A stretch of 64,000 nucleotides of DNA from Rhodobacteraceae bacterium (ex Bugula neritina AB1) (GTDB taxonomy: Bacteria; Pseudomonadota; Alphaproteobacteria; Rhodobacterales; Rhodobacteraceae): positions 180,053 to 244,052 of the forward strand of contig MDLF01000085.1 of the NCBI GenBank assembly GCA_001730095.1. Direction: 5' to 3'. The translations under genes were made by a program, and so were the position numbers. The stretch's first letter is position 1, and the number at the start of each line of letters is the position of its first letter. This document shows, piece after piece, positions 45,229-54,437 of this stretch. The notes under the pieces are model-generated. The model ran no database searches. It saw only the letters and a program-made list of their open reading frames with translations, and was not told the DNA's origin.

Positions 45229-46647
45229 TCAGCCCTGTCTCAGCACTGCGCCCGGGTTCATGATGCCATTGGGATCCAGCGCCTGTTTGACCGCCCGCAT
45301 CGCCGCCAGTCTCACCGGATCGCCATAACGCTCCAGATCGCCGGTCTTCAGCCGTCCCACCCCGTGCTCGGCACTGAAAGAGCCTCCCAAGGCATGCACC
45401 AGCTCATGCACGGCCTCTTTTACTGCGCCGCGCAAGGAGTCATAGTCTTCCCGCCTGCGCCCTTTGGCCGGAAAGACATTGTAATGCAGATTGCCGTCGC
45501 CCAAATGGCCAAAGCAATTGATGCGAAAGTCGCCAAGCCGGGCAATCACTTCGCTGCCCTCATCAATAAAGGCTGGGATCTGCGAAATCGGCACCGAGAT
45601 GTCATGGCTCGACACCGAGCCGATCGCCTTGTTTGCCAGCGGGATATTCTCGCGCACAGCCCATAACATCTGCCGCTGCGCCCCGGATTGGGCAATCACC
45701 CCGTCTTGCACCAGACCTGCGGTTTCCGCGGCTGCGAACAGCTCGGCCAGGACCTCTTGCGCCTCCAGCCCCTTTGGCAGCCCCAGTTCGATCAGCACAC
45801 TCCATTCAGGCGCCCCGGCAAAGGGCTGGCGGATCTGCGGCAGTGTCTCCGTCAGGAAATCCAGCCCTTGGCGATGGATCAGCTCGAAGGCGCTGACCGC
45901 TTCGCCCACCTGGTCGCGGGCCAGCGCCAGCAGAGCAAGGGCCGCCTGCGGGTCTGTCACGGTGAAGATGGCCGTTCCCAGCGACGCCGGAACCGGTGAA
46001 AGCTTCAGAGCCGCAGCGGTGATCACGCCCAAGGTGCCTTCCGCCCCGATCAGCAGGTTCCTCAGGTCATAGCCGGTGTTGTCCTTCCTGAGCCGCGACA
46101 GCCCCCGCCAGATTTCACCTGAGGGCAGCACCGCTTCCAGCCCCAGACAAAGGTCGCGGGCATTGCCGTAGCGCAGCACATTGACACCGCCGGCATTGGT
46201 CGACAGGTTGCCGCCAATCCGGGCCGAGCCCTCCGCCGCCAGCGACAGCGGGAACAAGCGCCCCGCATCCTGCGCCGCGGCCTGAACATCGGCCAGTATG
46301 GCCCCGGCTTCAGCGATCAGCACATTCTCCTGGGCATGCACAGCCCGGATGGCTGCCAGCCTTTCCAGTGAAACCACCAGCGGCGCCGGGCCTTCCGGCA
46401 TGAGCTGACCACCAACCAGACCGGTGCCGCCGCCATAGGGAACCACCGGCACCCGTGCCAGGTTGGCCTCGCGCAACAATGTGGCGACCTGCTCGACATT
46501 CTGCGGTGCGGCCAGCAGCCCTGCCTGCCCCTGGAACCGGCCGCGCGGCTCTTCCAGATACCGTGGCTCAGGCGCGCGCAGAACCCCTTCGGGCAGCAGG
46601 GCAGAGAGGCGGGCGGCAAAGCCAGTGTCAGCAGGGTTCAGCGTCAT
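45229..46647 (-). CDS. FAD-binding oxidase, GlcD/D-lactate dehydrogenase type
   Basis: 472 residues. The PCMH-type FAD domain shows VPVVPYGGGTGLVGGQLMPE, GSARIGGNLSTNAGGVNVLR and GNARDLCLGLEAVLPSGEIW. The C-terminal cap ends INCFGHLGDGNLHYNVFPAK with HALGGSFSAEHGVGRLK, carrying the metal/flavin histidines of this family. Members oxidise D-lactate, glycolate or D-2-hydroxyglutarate. The substrate is not fixed; the single-subunit form favours D-2-hydroxyglutarate or D-lactate dehydrogenase. It is convergent with apt, and the MBL-fold gene lies 41 bases upstream on the same strand. Confidence 0.9.
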   Translation of the reverse strand: MTLNPADTGFAARLSALLPEGVLRAPEPRYLEEPRGRFQGQAGLLAAPQNVEQVATLLREANLARVPVVPYGGGTGLVGGQLMPEGPAPLVVSLERLAAIRAVHAQENVLIAEAGAILADVQAAAQDAGRLFPLSLAAEGSARIGGNLSTNAGGVNVLRYGNARDLCLGLEAVLPSGEIWRGLSRLRKDNTGYDLRNLLIGAEGTLGVITAAALKLSPVPASLGTAIFTVTDPQAALALLALARDQVGEAVSAFELIHRQGLDFLTETLPQIRQPFAGAPEWSVLIELGLPKGLEAQEVLAELFAAAETAGLVQDGVIAQSGAQRQMLWAVRENIPLANKAIGSVSSHDISVPISQIPAFIDEGSEVIARLGDFRINCFGHLGDGNLHYNVFPAKGRRREDYDSLRGAVKEAVHELVHALGGSFSAEHGVGRLKTGDLERYGDPVRLAAMRAVKQALDPNGIMNPGAVLRQG

Positions 46648-46688
46648 GCCCTATCCATGCCGCAAGGCCCTGCCGCTGACAAGGAGGC

Positions 46689-47513
46689 TCACTCGTCTTC
46701 CAACAGGTACTTGGGGCGCAGCACATGGATGGTGGGGCGGCCGGGCAGGCTGCGCAGCGACACAGTCAATGCGCTTGCCCCATTGTCCACCACATCAAAC
46801 TCCGGGCCGACACGGGCCAGAAATCGCTCCAGCGAGGTGTCACTGAACCAATGCATCGGGATGACTACAGACGAGCGCAGCCGCCCCAGCACCTCCAGCA
46901 TCTGCTCCAGCGGCAGGGTAATGCCGCCATCCACCGCCGCCATCACCACGTCCAGCCGACCGAGGGCTGCAAACTGCTCCGGCGTTGGCACATGGTGCAA
47001 ATGCCCCAAATGGCCGATACACAGGCCCGCGGCCTCGAATACAAAGATCGAATTGCCCCGCACCTCCACCCCGCCGAACATGTTGCGGATGTCGGTCGAC
47101 ACATTGCGGATCAGCATTTCGCCAAGATCCAAGTAGTGATCGATGCCTGCACCCGGCGGCCCCCAGCCCTGCAGCACATGCGGGATCGCGGGGTCGGGGT
47201 GGGCGGTCCAATGGGTTTCATGGGCGTGGTTCATGGTGACCACATCGGGGATCAACGGCGCGGAACCCGTGAAGCCGGTGAAGTCGGTCACGATATTCAA
47301 CCCGCCTTCGGTCCTGATCAGGAAAGAGGCATGGGCAATGTAGCGGATATGCACGCTGTCCTTGGCAACCGGCGCCTGCCAGCTGGCCTGGTGCAAAAAC
47401 TGCAGGCCGGGCGCGGAACCCGCCAAAGCAATGCAATGGCTGCCCCGCCGCTCCTGCGCCTGCAGGGCCGTGGCACACAGAATGAAGCACAGCAGAGAGA
47501 CAATCGCGCGCAT
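46689..47513 (-). CDS. Secreted MBL-fold metallohydrolase-like protein
   Basis: 274 residues. MRAIVSLLCFILCATALQAQ is a signal peptide. The beta-lactamase fold is seen in IRYIAHASFLIRTEGGLNIV, VTMNHAHETHWTAH (a variant of HxHxDH in which Glu replaces the usual Asp), IGHLGHLHHV, VVMAAVDGG and IPMHWFSD. It is close to the UlaG/YcbL-like lactonase group. The substrate is unknown; export to the periplasm is unusual for this group. The ATG at 47511-47513 precedes the signal peptide. It lies 3' of structured element C and 5' of the FAD oxidase gene on the same strand. Confidence 0.82.
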   Translation of the reverse strand: MRAIVSLLCFILCATALQAQERRGSHCIALAGSAPGLQFLHQASWQAPVAKDSVHIRYIAHASFLIRTEGGLNIVTDFTGFTGSAPLIPDVVTMNHAHETHWTAHPDPAIPHVLQGWGPPGAGIDHYLDLGEMLIRNVSTDIRNMFGGVEVRGNSIFVFEAAGLCIGHLGHLHHVPTPEQFAALGRLDVVMAAVDGGITLPLEQMLEVLGRLRSSVVIPMHWFSDTSLERFLARVGPEFDVVDNGASALTVSLRSLPGRPTIHVLRPKYLLEDE

Positions 47514-47578
47514 GAGGCAGTTCTAGCGCGCCAGCACCCGCTGTCAGCCCCAGTCGCGCGAAATTCGAACCACATGCT

Positions 47579-47746
47579 CTCCCGCCTGCTCATGCAGAAT
47601 TGAAAATTCTGCCCCGCAGTTGGGCCTGGCGCCATGCTGGCGCATGGCGCGGCACCGCTTGCGGCCTGATCCAGCGCCGCACCGCAGGGGCGGCGCCCGG
47701 CCCAACGGGCGTGGTGCATCTGTGATGCGCCGACGCCGGGCGGGAG
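47579..47746. repeat. Structured intergenic element, copy C
   Basis: 168 bp between two minus-strand genes. Outer pairing CTCCCGCC (47579-47586) with GGCGGGAG (47739-47746). First hairpin GCAGAATT/AATTCTGC (47594-47612). Inner pairing TTGGGC (47620-47625) with GCCCAA (47700-47705) encloses GCGCCATGC/GCATGGCGC (47629-47650) and GCGCCGC/GCGGCGC (47674-47696) with 23 extra bases between. Last hairpin GCATC/GATGC (47716-47728) with loop TGT. The same plan as A and B. Confidence 0.7.
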
Positions 47747-47784
47747 ACCTTCGCGGCAAGAAGAACCGCCCTTGGCTCCTGCCC

Positions 47785-48375
47785 CTAGGCCTGCCCCGTC
47801 AGCGTCTTGCCGCGGCGGTCGTGGCGCAGGGAGGCATAGAGCACATGAGTGCGCCAGCGACCATTGATCTGCAGATAGGACTGGGCGACGCCTTCGTATT
47901 TGAAACCGGATTTTTCCAGCAGCCCACGCGATGCCTGGTTTTCCGGCAGGCAGGCGGCCTCAATCCGGCTGAGGTCCAGCTTGGTGAAGGCATGATGCAC
48001 CACCGCGCCGATGGCCTCGCGCATGTATCCCTGTCGGGCAAAGGACTGGCCGGTCCAGTAACCCAGCGTGCCCGCCTGGGCCGGACCGCGCCGGATATTG
48101 TCGAGCGTTATGGCGCCAACCAGCAGGTTGTCACAGCGGCGGATCAGGAACAGCGGCATTGCGGTACCGCCGGACACTGAACGCCGCGCCCAATAGACCC
48201 GGTTGGTAAAGCTTTTGCGGCTGAGATGATCCGCCGCCCAACTGGGTTCCCATGGTGTCAGATAGGACTGGCTCTGCTGCCGGAGCGCCGACCAGCCGTG
48301 AAAATCCGCATGCACCGGCGGCCTGAGGGTCAGGCGCTCGGTTTCGATACGGACCTTGCGGCGATTGAGCAGCAT
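47785..48375 (-). CDS. GNAT acetyltransferase, RimJ/RimL-like
   Basis: 196 residues. The acetyl-CoA site is YWTGQSFARQGYMREAIGAV (QxxGxM variant), and the start IETERLTLRPPVHADFHGWS and SRIEAACLPENQASRGLLEK then SGFKYEGVA are the signatures of the RimJ/RimL branch that acetylates protein N-termini, often ribosomal protein S5. The substrate here is unproven. Its ATG overlaps the stop of the upstream M16 peptidase gene by one base (TGATG), so it belongs to the thrC-M16-GNAT operon. The 3' end is close to structured element C. Confidence 0.88.
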   Translation of the reverse strand: MLLNRRKVRIETERLTLRPPVHADFHGWSALRQQSQSYLTPWEPSWAADHLSRKSFTNRVYWARRSVSGGTAMPLFLIRRCDNLLVGAITLDNIRRGPAQAGTLGYWTGQSFARQGYMREAIGAVVHHAFTKLDLSRIEAACLPENQASRGLLEKSGFKYEGVAQSYLQINGRWRTHVLYASLRHDRRGKTLTGQA

Positions 48376-49637
48376 CAGGCGGCGCGCCTCTCCTGCAGCC
48401 TCTCCAGCGTGGGCGCCCCGTTCACCGGGCCATAAAGCGCCAGCGCCGCAGGTGCCGACACCGCCATGGTCTCCGCCAGCGCGCGCACATCTTTGGTGGT
48501 GACCGCATTGATACGGTCCACCGTGCTTTCCAGCGACGGCACCTTGCCCCAGATCTGCACCAGCCGCGCCAGCCGTTCAGCCCGGTTCGAGGGGCTTTCC
48601 AGCCCCATCAGCATCCCGGCCTTCATCTGGGCACGGGCGCGTTCAACCTCGGCATCGCTCATATCATCCGCGGCGCGTTTCATCTCGTCGATGGTGATGC
48701 CCGCCAGCTCTGCCAGCTGCTCGCCCGAGGTTCCGGCATAAACGGTCATCGCGCCGGTATCGGCATAAGAGCCTGCCTGCGCAAAGATCGTGTAGCAAAG
48801 GCCGCGCTTTTCGCGCACCTCCTGAAACAGCCGCGAGGACATGCCGCCGCCAAGCGCGCTGGCATAGATCTGTGCGGTGTACATCGACTGGTTGCGGTAG
48901 CCGGGCCCTTCAAAGGCCAGCGCGAAATGCGCCTGCTCCAGATCCTTCACCTGCCGTGCCTCGCCGCCGGTGAAGGTCGCGCCTTCTGCAGTGAATTCCG
49001 GCTTGGCCTGCATATGGCCGAACAGCTGCTCTGCCAGTTTGACCAGCGCCTCATGATCCACGCCGCCCGCGGCTGCCAGGATCATCTGGCCGGGGCCGTA
49101 ATGTTCGCCGACAAAGCCTTGCAGATCCTCGCGGCTGAAGCTGCGTACACGCTCCGCCGGGCCCAGAATGGTCCGTCCCAGCGGCTGGCCGCGATAGCTT
49201 TCTTCCTGCAGCCAGTCAAAGATCACGTCGTCCGGCGTATCCAGCGACTGGCCGATCTCCTGCAGGATCACGCCGCGCTCGACTTCGATCTCGCGCGCAT
49301 CGAACGCCGGATTGAGCAGGATGTCCCCGATCACATCCACCGCCAGCGGCACGTCGCCTTTCAGCACCCGGGCGTAATAAGCCGTCACCTCGCGCGAGGT
49401 GTAGGCGTTGATGTATCCGCCCACATCCTCGATCTCCTCGGCGATCTGCAAGGCCGTGCGCCGCTGGGTGCCCTTAAAGGCCATATGCTCCAGAAAATGG
49501 GCGATGCCGTTTTGCTCCAGCCGCTCGTGGCGGCCGCCGGCGCTCACCCAGATCCCGACCGCCGCCGATTCCAGGCCCGGCATACGCTCGGAGACGATAC
49601 GGAACCCGTTGGCGAGTGTGTGCTGCTGTACGGTCAA
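48375..49637 (-). CDS. M16 family zinc peptidase (processing peptidase-like)
   Basis: 420 residues. The inverted zinc motif HxxEH is HFLEH at 47-51 with the downstream Glu about 75 residues later (EIEVERGVILQEIG). This places it with PqqL/mitochondrial processing peptidase beta-like bacterial enzymes. The C-terminal M16_C domain contains YRNQSMYTAQIYASALGGGM, typical of alphaproteobacterial copies, which degrade or process peptides in the cytoplasm. The start is TTG at 49635-49637, overlapping the thrC TGA, so translation is likely coupled. Confidence 0.92.
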   Translation of the reverse strand: MTVQQHTLANGFRIVSERMPGLESAAVGIWVSAGGRHERLEQNGIAHFLEHMAFKGTQRRTALQIAEEIEDVGGYINAYTSREVTAYYARVLKGDVPLAVDVIGDILLNPAFDAREIEVERGVILQEIGQSLDTPDDVIFDWLQEESYRGQPLGRTILGPAERVRSFSREDLQGFVGEHYGPGQMILAAAGGVDHEALVKLAEQLFGHMQAKPEFTAEGATFTGGEARQVKDLEQAHFALAFEGPGYRNQSMYTAQIYASALGGGMSSRLFQEVREKRGLCYTIFAQAGSYADTGAMTVYAGTSGEQLAELAGITIDEMKRAADDMSDAEVERARAQMKAGMLMGLESPSNRAERLARLVQIWGKVPSLESTVDRINAVTTKDVRALAETMAVSAPAALALYGPVNGAPTLERLQERRAA

Positions 49638-51022
49638 TGCGCGATGTTCTTTCTGATGTGATTTTCAAGGGCAGCCAGATCATTGGCAATCCGGGTCACC
49701 CGTTCCGATCTCTCATACAGGTCGGACATGCGCGGCGGCAAGGGCGGATGAATGCCGCTGGCATCTTCTACAGCGGCCGGGAATTTCGCCGGATGCGCGG
49801 TGGCCAGGGTAATCATCGGCACGTCTGCCTTGCGGTGCTCATTTGCCACTTTCACACCAACTGCGCCATGCGGGCACAGCAATTCGCCCGAGGCCGCCAG
49901 TTCGGACTTGATTGTGGCCAGCGTCTCTTCCTCGGAGGTACGGCCCGAGGCATAGGTTTCCGACAGCGCCTGCATCGCCCCCTGCGACACGTCAAATCCG
50001 CCGGTCTTCAGCTCATCCATCAACTGGGCAATGGCCTTGGCATCCTTGCCATAGGCGTAGAACAGGGCGCGCTCAAAGTTCGACGACACCTGAATATCCA
50101 TCGACGGCGAGATCGAGGGCTGGGTGTCGCCCTTGTGATAGCCCTGCCCCGACAGGCAGCGGTGCAGGATGTCGTTCTGATTGGTGGCGACCACCAGCTG
50201 ATCAATCGGCAGGCCCATCTGCTTGGCGATAAAGCCCGCAAAGATGTCACCAAAGTTGCCTGTCGGCACGGTAAAGCTCACCTTGCGCTGCGGCGCGCCG
50301 AGGCTCACGGCGGCGGAGAAGTAATAAACCACCTGCGCCAACACGCGGGCGATATTGATCGAGTTCACACCTGCCAGCTTCACGCCATCGCGGAAATCGA
50401 AGTCATTGAACATGTCTTTGACGCGCGCCTGGCAATCGTCAAAATCGCCATCAACGGCCAGCGCATGCACATTGGCGTCCTGCGGCGTGGTCATCTGGCG
50501 GCGCTGCACCTCGGACACACGGCCATGCGGATAGAGGATGAACACATCCACATTGCTGAGGCCGCGGAAGGCCTCCATGGCGGCGGAACCCGTGTCGCCA
50601 GAGGTGGCGCCCGCAATGGTCACCCGGTCGCCCCGGCGCTCAAGCGCGGACTGGAACAGCTGGCCGATCAGCTGCATCGCAAAGTCCTTGAAGGCCAGCG
50701 TCGGGCCGTGGAACAGCTCCAGCAAGAAATGGTTCGGTGCCAGCTGCTTCAGCGGCGCGCGGGCGGCGTGGCCAAACCCTGCATAGGCACGGGCGATGAT
50801 GGCGCGGAATTCTTCATCCGTGAAACAGTCGCCGATGAAAGGGCGCATGACGCGAAAAGCGGTTTCCTCATACGACAGCCCCGCCAGCGCCGCGATCTCG
50901 TCCTGGGACATCTGCGGGATTTCGGCTGGCACATAAAGCCCGCCGTCGCGCGCGAGGCCGGTCAGCATTGCGTCTTCAAAGGTCAGCTCGGGCGCTTGGC
51001 CCCGGGTCGAGATATATTTCAT
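49634..51022 (-). CDS. thrC: Threonine synthase
   Basis: 462 residues. A PLP enzyme that converts O-phosphohomoserine to threonine. MKYISTRGQAPELTFEDAML is the family's N-terminal sequence, the PLP lysine is in GPTLAFKDFAMQLIG, and the phosphate cradle is ATSGDTGSAAMEAFRG. It is the longer class found in proteobacteria. The ATG at 51020-51022 is clear. It lies 19 bases downstream of SURF1 and overlaps the M16 gene, so it seems to share a transcript with oxidase assembly genes, a synteny I recognise from Rhodobacterales. Confidence 0.96.
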   Translation of the reverse strand: MKYISTRGQAPELTFEDAMLTGLARDGGLYVPAEIPQMSQDEIAALAGLSYEETAFRVMRPFIGDCFTDEEFRAIIARAYAGFGHAARAPLKQLAPNHFLLELFHGPTLAFKDFAMQLIGQLFQSALERRGDRVTIAGATSGDTGSAAMEAFRGLSNVDVFILYPHGRVSEVQRRQMTTPQDANVHALAVDGDFDDCQARVKDMFNDFDFRDGVKLAGVNSINIARVLAQVVYYFSAAVSLGAPQRKVSFTVPTGNFGDIFAGFIAKQMGLPIDQLVVATNQNDILHRCLSGQGYHKGDTQPSISPSMDIQVSSNFERALFYAYGKDAKAIAQLMDELKTGGFDVSQGAMQALSETYASGRTSEEETLATIKSELAASGELLCPHGAVGVKVANEHRKADVPMITLATAHPAKFPAAVEDASGIHPPLPPRMSDLYERSERVTRIANDLAALENHIRKNIAH

Positions 51023-51041
51023 CGCCTTCAGCTCTTCAGGT

Positions 51042-51710
51042 TCAAGGGCGGCTGCGCCGCAGGAAATAGACAGTCATCGCGGCCCAGATGAAGGCCAGCG
51101 AAAACCAGGTGATCGCATATTGCAAGTGGTTGTTCGGGACAGAGGCCGTGTCGACCGGCATTGGCAGCAGGCCTGTCTCGCCCTCGGGATTCGCACGCAG
51201 GACAATCATCACTGCTTCGGTGTCCAACTGTTTCGCCATCTGGTCCGCGTCGCGGGTGTACCAGATGTTGGCTGCAAGGTCCGGCTGGGGCGTGAAGCTG
51301 TCGGTCTCCTGCGGCCAGTGAATATTGCCTTCGATGACAGTTGCGCCAGTCAGACGCGCGGTCTGCTTTTCGCTCACAGTCACAAAGCCGCGGTCAATCA
51401 GCACCCGGCGGCCATCCTCCAGCGTGAAGGGGGAAATCACCCGATACCCGGGGCCGATGTCCTTGAAAGACGTAAGAACATGCAGCTCTTCTGCACCGGC
51501 TTCCCCCTGCAGGCGGACAGGGCGGTACTTGTCCGTGTCCCTGTCCAAGGCCAGCGGCAGGTGGTCGGCAGCCGCACCGGCGATGCGCGCCTCGATGGTG
51601 GACAGGATGTCTTCCTTCCAAGCTTTGCGCTGCAGTTGCCAGATGCCCAGGCCGATCAGAATGGCCAGGCCCGCGCCGCTGATGATCAACAGGAAGATGA
51701 CACGCCGCAT
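51042..51710 (-). CDS. SURF1 family cytochrome oxidase assembly protein
   Basis: 222 residues with a membrane anchor at each end (IFLLIISGAGLAILIGLGIW and YAITWFSLAFIWAAMTVYFL). Between them lies the SURF1 periplasmic domain with QLQRKAWKEDILSTIEARIA, PVRLQGEAGAEELHVLTSF and DRGFVTVSEKQTARL. SURF1 helps insert heme a into subunit I. It is the last oxidase gene of the cox operon and is followed by thrC. A GC-rich hairpin at 51735-51764 separates it from ctaE, suggesting partial readthrough. Confidence 0.92.
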   Translation of the reverse strand: MRRVIFLLIISGAGLAILIGLGIWQLQRKAWKEDILSTIEARIAGAAADHLPLALDRDTDKYRPVRLQGEAGAEELHVLTSFKDIGPGYRVISPFTLEDGRRVLIDRGFVTVSEKQTARLTGATVIEGNIHWPQETDSFTPQPDLAANIWYTRDADQMAKQLDTEAVMIVLRANPEGETGLLPMPVDTASVPNNHLQYAITWFSLAFIWAAMTVYFLRRSRP

Positions 51711-51734
51711 CCGGGCTGCTCCGCTTCAATAGAC

Positions 51735-51764
51735 AAGGCGCGCAAGGTGTCCCCTGCGCGCCTT
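51735..51764 (-). terminator. Hairpin between ctaE and SURF1 gene
   Basis: AAGGCGCGCA and TGCGCGCCTT form a perfect 10-bp stem with a 10-base loop. There is no strong T-run on the minus strand, so it is likely a partial terminator or an mRNA stabiliser that lowers SURF1/thrC expression relative to the oxidase subunits. A second hairpin (TGCGGTTT/AAACCGCA, 51782-51801) sits closer to the ctaE stop. Confidence 0.55.
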
Positions 51765-51812
51765 GCTCATTAAGGTCTGTCTGCGGTTTTTGAAACCGCA
51801 AACATGTAACCA

Positions 51813-52622
51813 TTACAAACCAGCGGTGCCCCAGATGTAGACAGCCACAAACAGGAACAGCCAGACGACGTCCACAAAGTGCCAGTACCAGGCCGCGGCC
51901 TCAAAGCCGACGTGCTGTTCTGGGGTGAAGTCACCCTTCATTGCGCGGATCAGGCAGACAGTCAGGAAGATGGTGCCGATCACGACGTGGAAGCCGTGGA
52001 ACCCGGTGGCCATGAAGAAGTTCGAATAGAACTCGTCTTCGCCGAATTTCCAGCCTTCGTGCAGCAGGTGCGCGTATTCATAGCCCTGCAGGAAGGTAAA
52101 GGCGACGCCAAAGGCGATACCGATGGCCAGGCCCTGGATCAGCGCCTTGCGGTCGTTGTTGTGAACCAGCGCGTGGTGCGCCCAGGTCACGGCACAGCCT
52201 GACAGCAGCAGGATCAGGGTGTTGATCAGCGGCAGGTGGAACGGGTCAACCGGCAGGATGTCCGGCGCGATGTATTCAGTGCCGACATAGGTCTCCATCG
52301 GGTAGATGGCATGTTTGAAGAATGACCAGAACCAGGCGAAGAAGAACATCACCTCGGACATCACAAACAGGATGAAACCGTAGCGCAGACCAATGCGGAC
52401 AACGGGGGTGTGATCGCCGACCTTGCTTTCCTTGACCACTTCTGCCCACCAGGCAAAAGCGGTGTACAGAACGCCGACGAAGCCGATCCAGAACATCCAG
52501 GACGACATGCCCTTCATCCAGAAGACTGCGCCAACCAGCATGACGAATGCGCCAACCGCACTGGCCAATGGCCAGATCGACGGTGGCAGAATGTGATAAT
52601 CGTGATTTTTAGCGTGCGCCAT
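51813..52622 (-). CDS. ctaE: Cytochrome c oxidase subunit III
   Basis: 269 residues with seven membrane segments. The subunit stabilises the aa3 complex and its oxygen channel. [60 protein letters not shown] and [20 protein letters not shown] are conserved. The ATG at 52620-52622 lies 23 bases after the ctaG stop. This and ctaC are the other two core subunits; subunit I is coded 44 kb away at 8430-10103. Confidence 0.97.
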   Translation of the reverse strand: MAHAKNHDYHILPPSIWPLASAVGAFVMLVGAVFWMKGMSSWMFWIGFVGVLYTAFAWWAEVVKESKVGDHTPVVRIGLRYGFILFVMSEVMFFFAWFWSFFKHAIYPMETYVGTEYIAPDILPVDPFHLPLINTLILLLSGCAVTWAHHALVHNNDRKALIQGLAIGIAFGVAFTFLQGYEYAHLLHEGWKFGEDEFYSNFFMATGFHGFHVVIGTIFLTVCLIRAMKGDFTPEQHVGFEAAAWYWHFVDVVWLFLFVAVYIWGTAGL

Positions 52623-52645
52623 TTAAGTGTCCCTCACCTAGCGGC

Positions 52646-53233
52646 CTAGTTCGTGGCTGTGCCTGCCCCGGTGTTATCCCCGGTATCAAGAGCAGCGACG
52701 CCCTCGGGCAGATCGATTTCATGGAACGTGTACGACAATGTAATCGTATGCACGTATTTCGCGTCCCGGTCATCAATGATTTCCGGATCAACATAGAAGG
52801 TCACGGGCATCTGCACCCGCTCCCCCGGCTGCAGCACCTGCTCGGTAAAGCAGAAGCAGTCGATTTTCTCAAAGAAGTAACCCGCCTGATAGGGCGCCAC
52901 ATTATAGGACGCCTGACCCGCGACAGGGCGGTCGGTCGGGTTATAGGCTTCATAGAAAGCCAGGCCGGTTTCTCCCAGCCTGATCTCCATCTCGCGCACC
53001 ACGGGTTTGAACTCCCACGGCATGCCGCGTTCCTTGGAGCCGTCAAAACGCACCGTGATGGTCTGGTCCAACACGGTGTCGGACCCGGCATTGGCCACCT
53101 GCGTCACGCCGCCAAACCCGGTGACGCGGCAGAACCAGTCGTAAAAAGGCACAGACGCCCAGGACAGGCTGCCCATCAGCACAACGACGCCAATTAGCTG
53201 GGCCGCAGTCTTTTGGGGTCCTTGCAGCGCCAT
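52646..53233 (-). CDS. ctaG: Cytochrome c oxidase assembly protein CtaG (Cox11)
   Basis: 195 residues. The protein delivers copper to the CuB site of subunit I. One N-terminal membrane segment (LIGVVVLMGSLSWASVPFYD) anchors a periplasmic copper-binding domain that carries the CFCF motif in IDCFCFTEQVLQPGE. FCRVTGFGGVTQ and MPVTFYVDPEIIDDRDAKYV are also typical. The stop of the small upstream gene overlaps its ATG by one base (TGATG). Confidence 0.95.
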   Translation of the reverse strand: MALQGPQKTAAQLIGVVVLMGSLSWASVPFYDWFCRVTGFGGVTQVANAGSDTVLDQTITVRFDGSKERGMPWEFKPVVREMEIRLGETGLAFYEAYNPTDRPVAGQASYNVAPYQAGYFFEKIDCFCFTEQVLQPGERVQMPVTFYVDPEIIDDRDAKYVHTITLSYTFHEIDLPEGVAALDTGDNTGAGTATN

Positions 53234-53397
53234 CAGTTCTGTTCTCCCTGCGCATCAGGGAACTTGAAGCTGGCAGAGGTCACTTTGACCATGGTCAGCG
53301 CCATCACCAGCACCACAAAGGCCGCCAGCAGGATGCCGACACCCTTGTTGAGCCCAGAGCGCCGTTTGTGCAGTTCATGTTCCTTGTGCAGAGCCAT
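53233..53397 (-). CDS. Small single-span membrane protein in the cox operon
   Basis: 54 residues from the ATG at 53395-53397 (MALHKEHELHKRRSGLNKGV). A basic, histidine-rich N-terminus is followed by one membrane helix (VGILLAAFVVLVMALTMVKV) and a short polar tail. Similar tiny genes sit between ctaB and ctaG in other Rhodobacterales, sometimes called CoxF-like, but I am not certain of the name. It begins just past the end of the ctaB gene and overlaps the ctaG start. A role in oxidase assembly is inferred only from position. Confidence 0.75.
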   Translation of the reverse strand: MALHKEHELHKRRSGLNKGVGILLAAFVVLVMALTMVKVTSASFKFPDAQGEQN

Positions 53398-53398
53398 G

Positions 53399-54340
53399 TT
53401 ACCAGCCTCCCAAGCCATAGGGCTTTAGCAGCGCCTCGGCGAGAATCGCACCAAAGTGCAGGAACAGATACAGAAGCGACAGTTTGAAGAAGCTGCGCTC
53501 CACCTTGAAATTGTCCACCTCGCAATCGTCTTCGTTGCGGCGGGTGATTTTCCAGGCCCCATGCAGGAACAGCGCGTTCAGCACCAGCGCCACCGCCAGA
53601 TACAGCGGGCCGCCAATGCCAGAAAACGCGGTGCCCACGGCCAGAACAGCCAGCAGCACGGTGTAGACCAGAATGTGGACACGGGTGGCGCGGCGGCCAT
53701 GGGTCACGGTCAGCATCGGCACGCCGGCATCGTCATAATCCGAGCGCATAAACAGGGCCAGCGCCCAGAAATGCGGCGGCGTCCACATGAACGTCAGCAG
53801 GAACATCAGCCAGGGTTCGACCGACATGGTGCCAGTGGCGGCAATCCAGCCGATCACCGGCGGGAAAGCCCCCGCAGCACCGCCGATCACGATGTTCTGC
53901 GGCGTCGCCCGCTTCAGCCACATGGTATAGATCACCACATAAAAGAAGATGGTGAAGGCCAGAAAGGCACCGGCAAAAACATTCGCCGCCAGCGCCAGCA
54001 TGATCACCGACAGACCCGACAGCGCCAGCCCCAGAGACAGCGCTTCGCCCTCTGTGACTTTGCCTGCGGGAATCGGGCGGCCCTTGGTGCGTTTCATCAC
54101 CTTATCGATATCCGCATCCCACCACATGTTCAGCGCACCGGATGCGCCGCCGCCGATGGCGATGAACAGGATGGCGCAGAAACCAATGACCGGATGAACG
54201 CCAACCGGCGCCGCCAACAGGCCGACCAGAGCGGTGAACACCACCAGCGACATGACACGGGGCTTCAGCAGGGCGAAATAATCGCCAAAGCTGGCCTCGT
54301 CCTCATATGCCCGGCTTGCGTTGATGCTTGCGTCGCTCAT
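53399..54340 (-). CDS. ctaB: Protoheme IX farnesyltransferase (heme O synthase)
   Basis: 313 residues with about nine membrane segments. It adds a farnesyl group to heme b, giving heme O, which is later converted to heme A for the aa3 oxidase. The prenyltransferase aspartate motif is NMWWDADIDKVMKRTKGRPI (NxxxDxxxD); a second is in FLALALFMRSDYDDAGVPML. The N-terminal FALLKPRVMSLVVFTALVGL is typical. The gene lies 97 bases downstream of ctaC on the same strand. Confidence 0.96.
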   Translation of the reverse strand: MSDASINASRAYEDEASFGDYFALLKPRVMSLVVFTALVGLLAAPVGVHPVIGFCAILFIAIGGGASGALNMWWDADIDKVMKRTKGRPIPAGKVTEGEALSLGLALSGLSVIMLALAANVFAGAFLAFTIFFYVVIYTMWLKRATPQNIVIGGAAGAFPPVIGWIAATGTMSVEPWLMFLLTFMWTPPHFWALALFMRSDYDDAGVPMLTVTHGRRATRVHILVYTVLLAVLAVGTAFSGIGGPLYLAVALVLNALFLHGAWKITRRNEDDCEVDNFKVERSFFKLSLLYLFLHFGAILAEALLKPYGLGGW

Positions 54341-54437
54341 CTTGGGTCCTTTGGCGGCAACGGGCGCGCAGGTCTGCGCACCCGGATCGTGTCACTGTAC
54401 CGCATGCCACCCATTCAGGCGCGCTGCGGCCAGGCTA

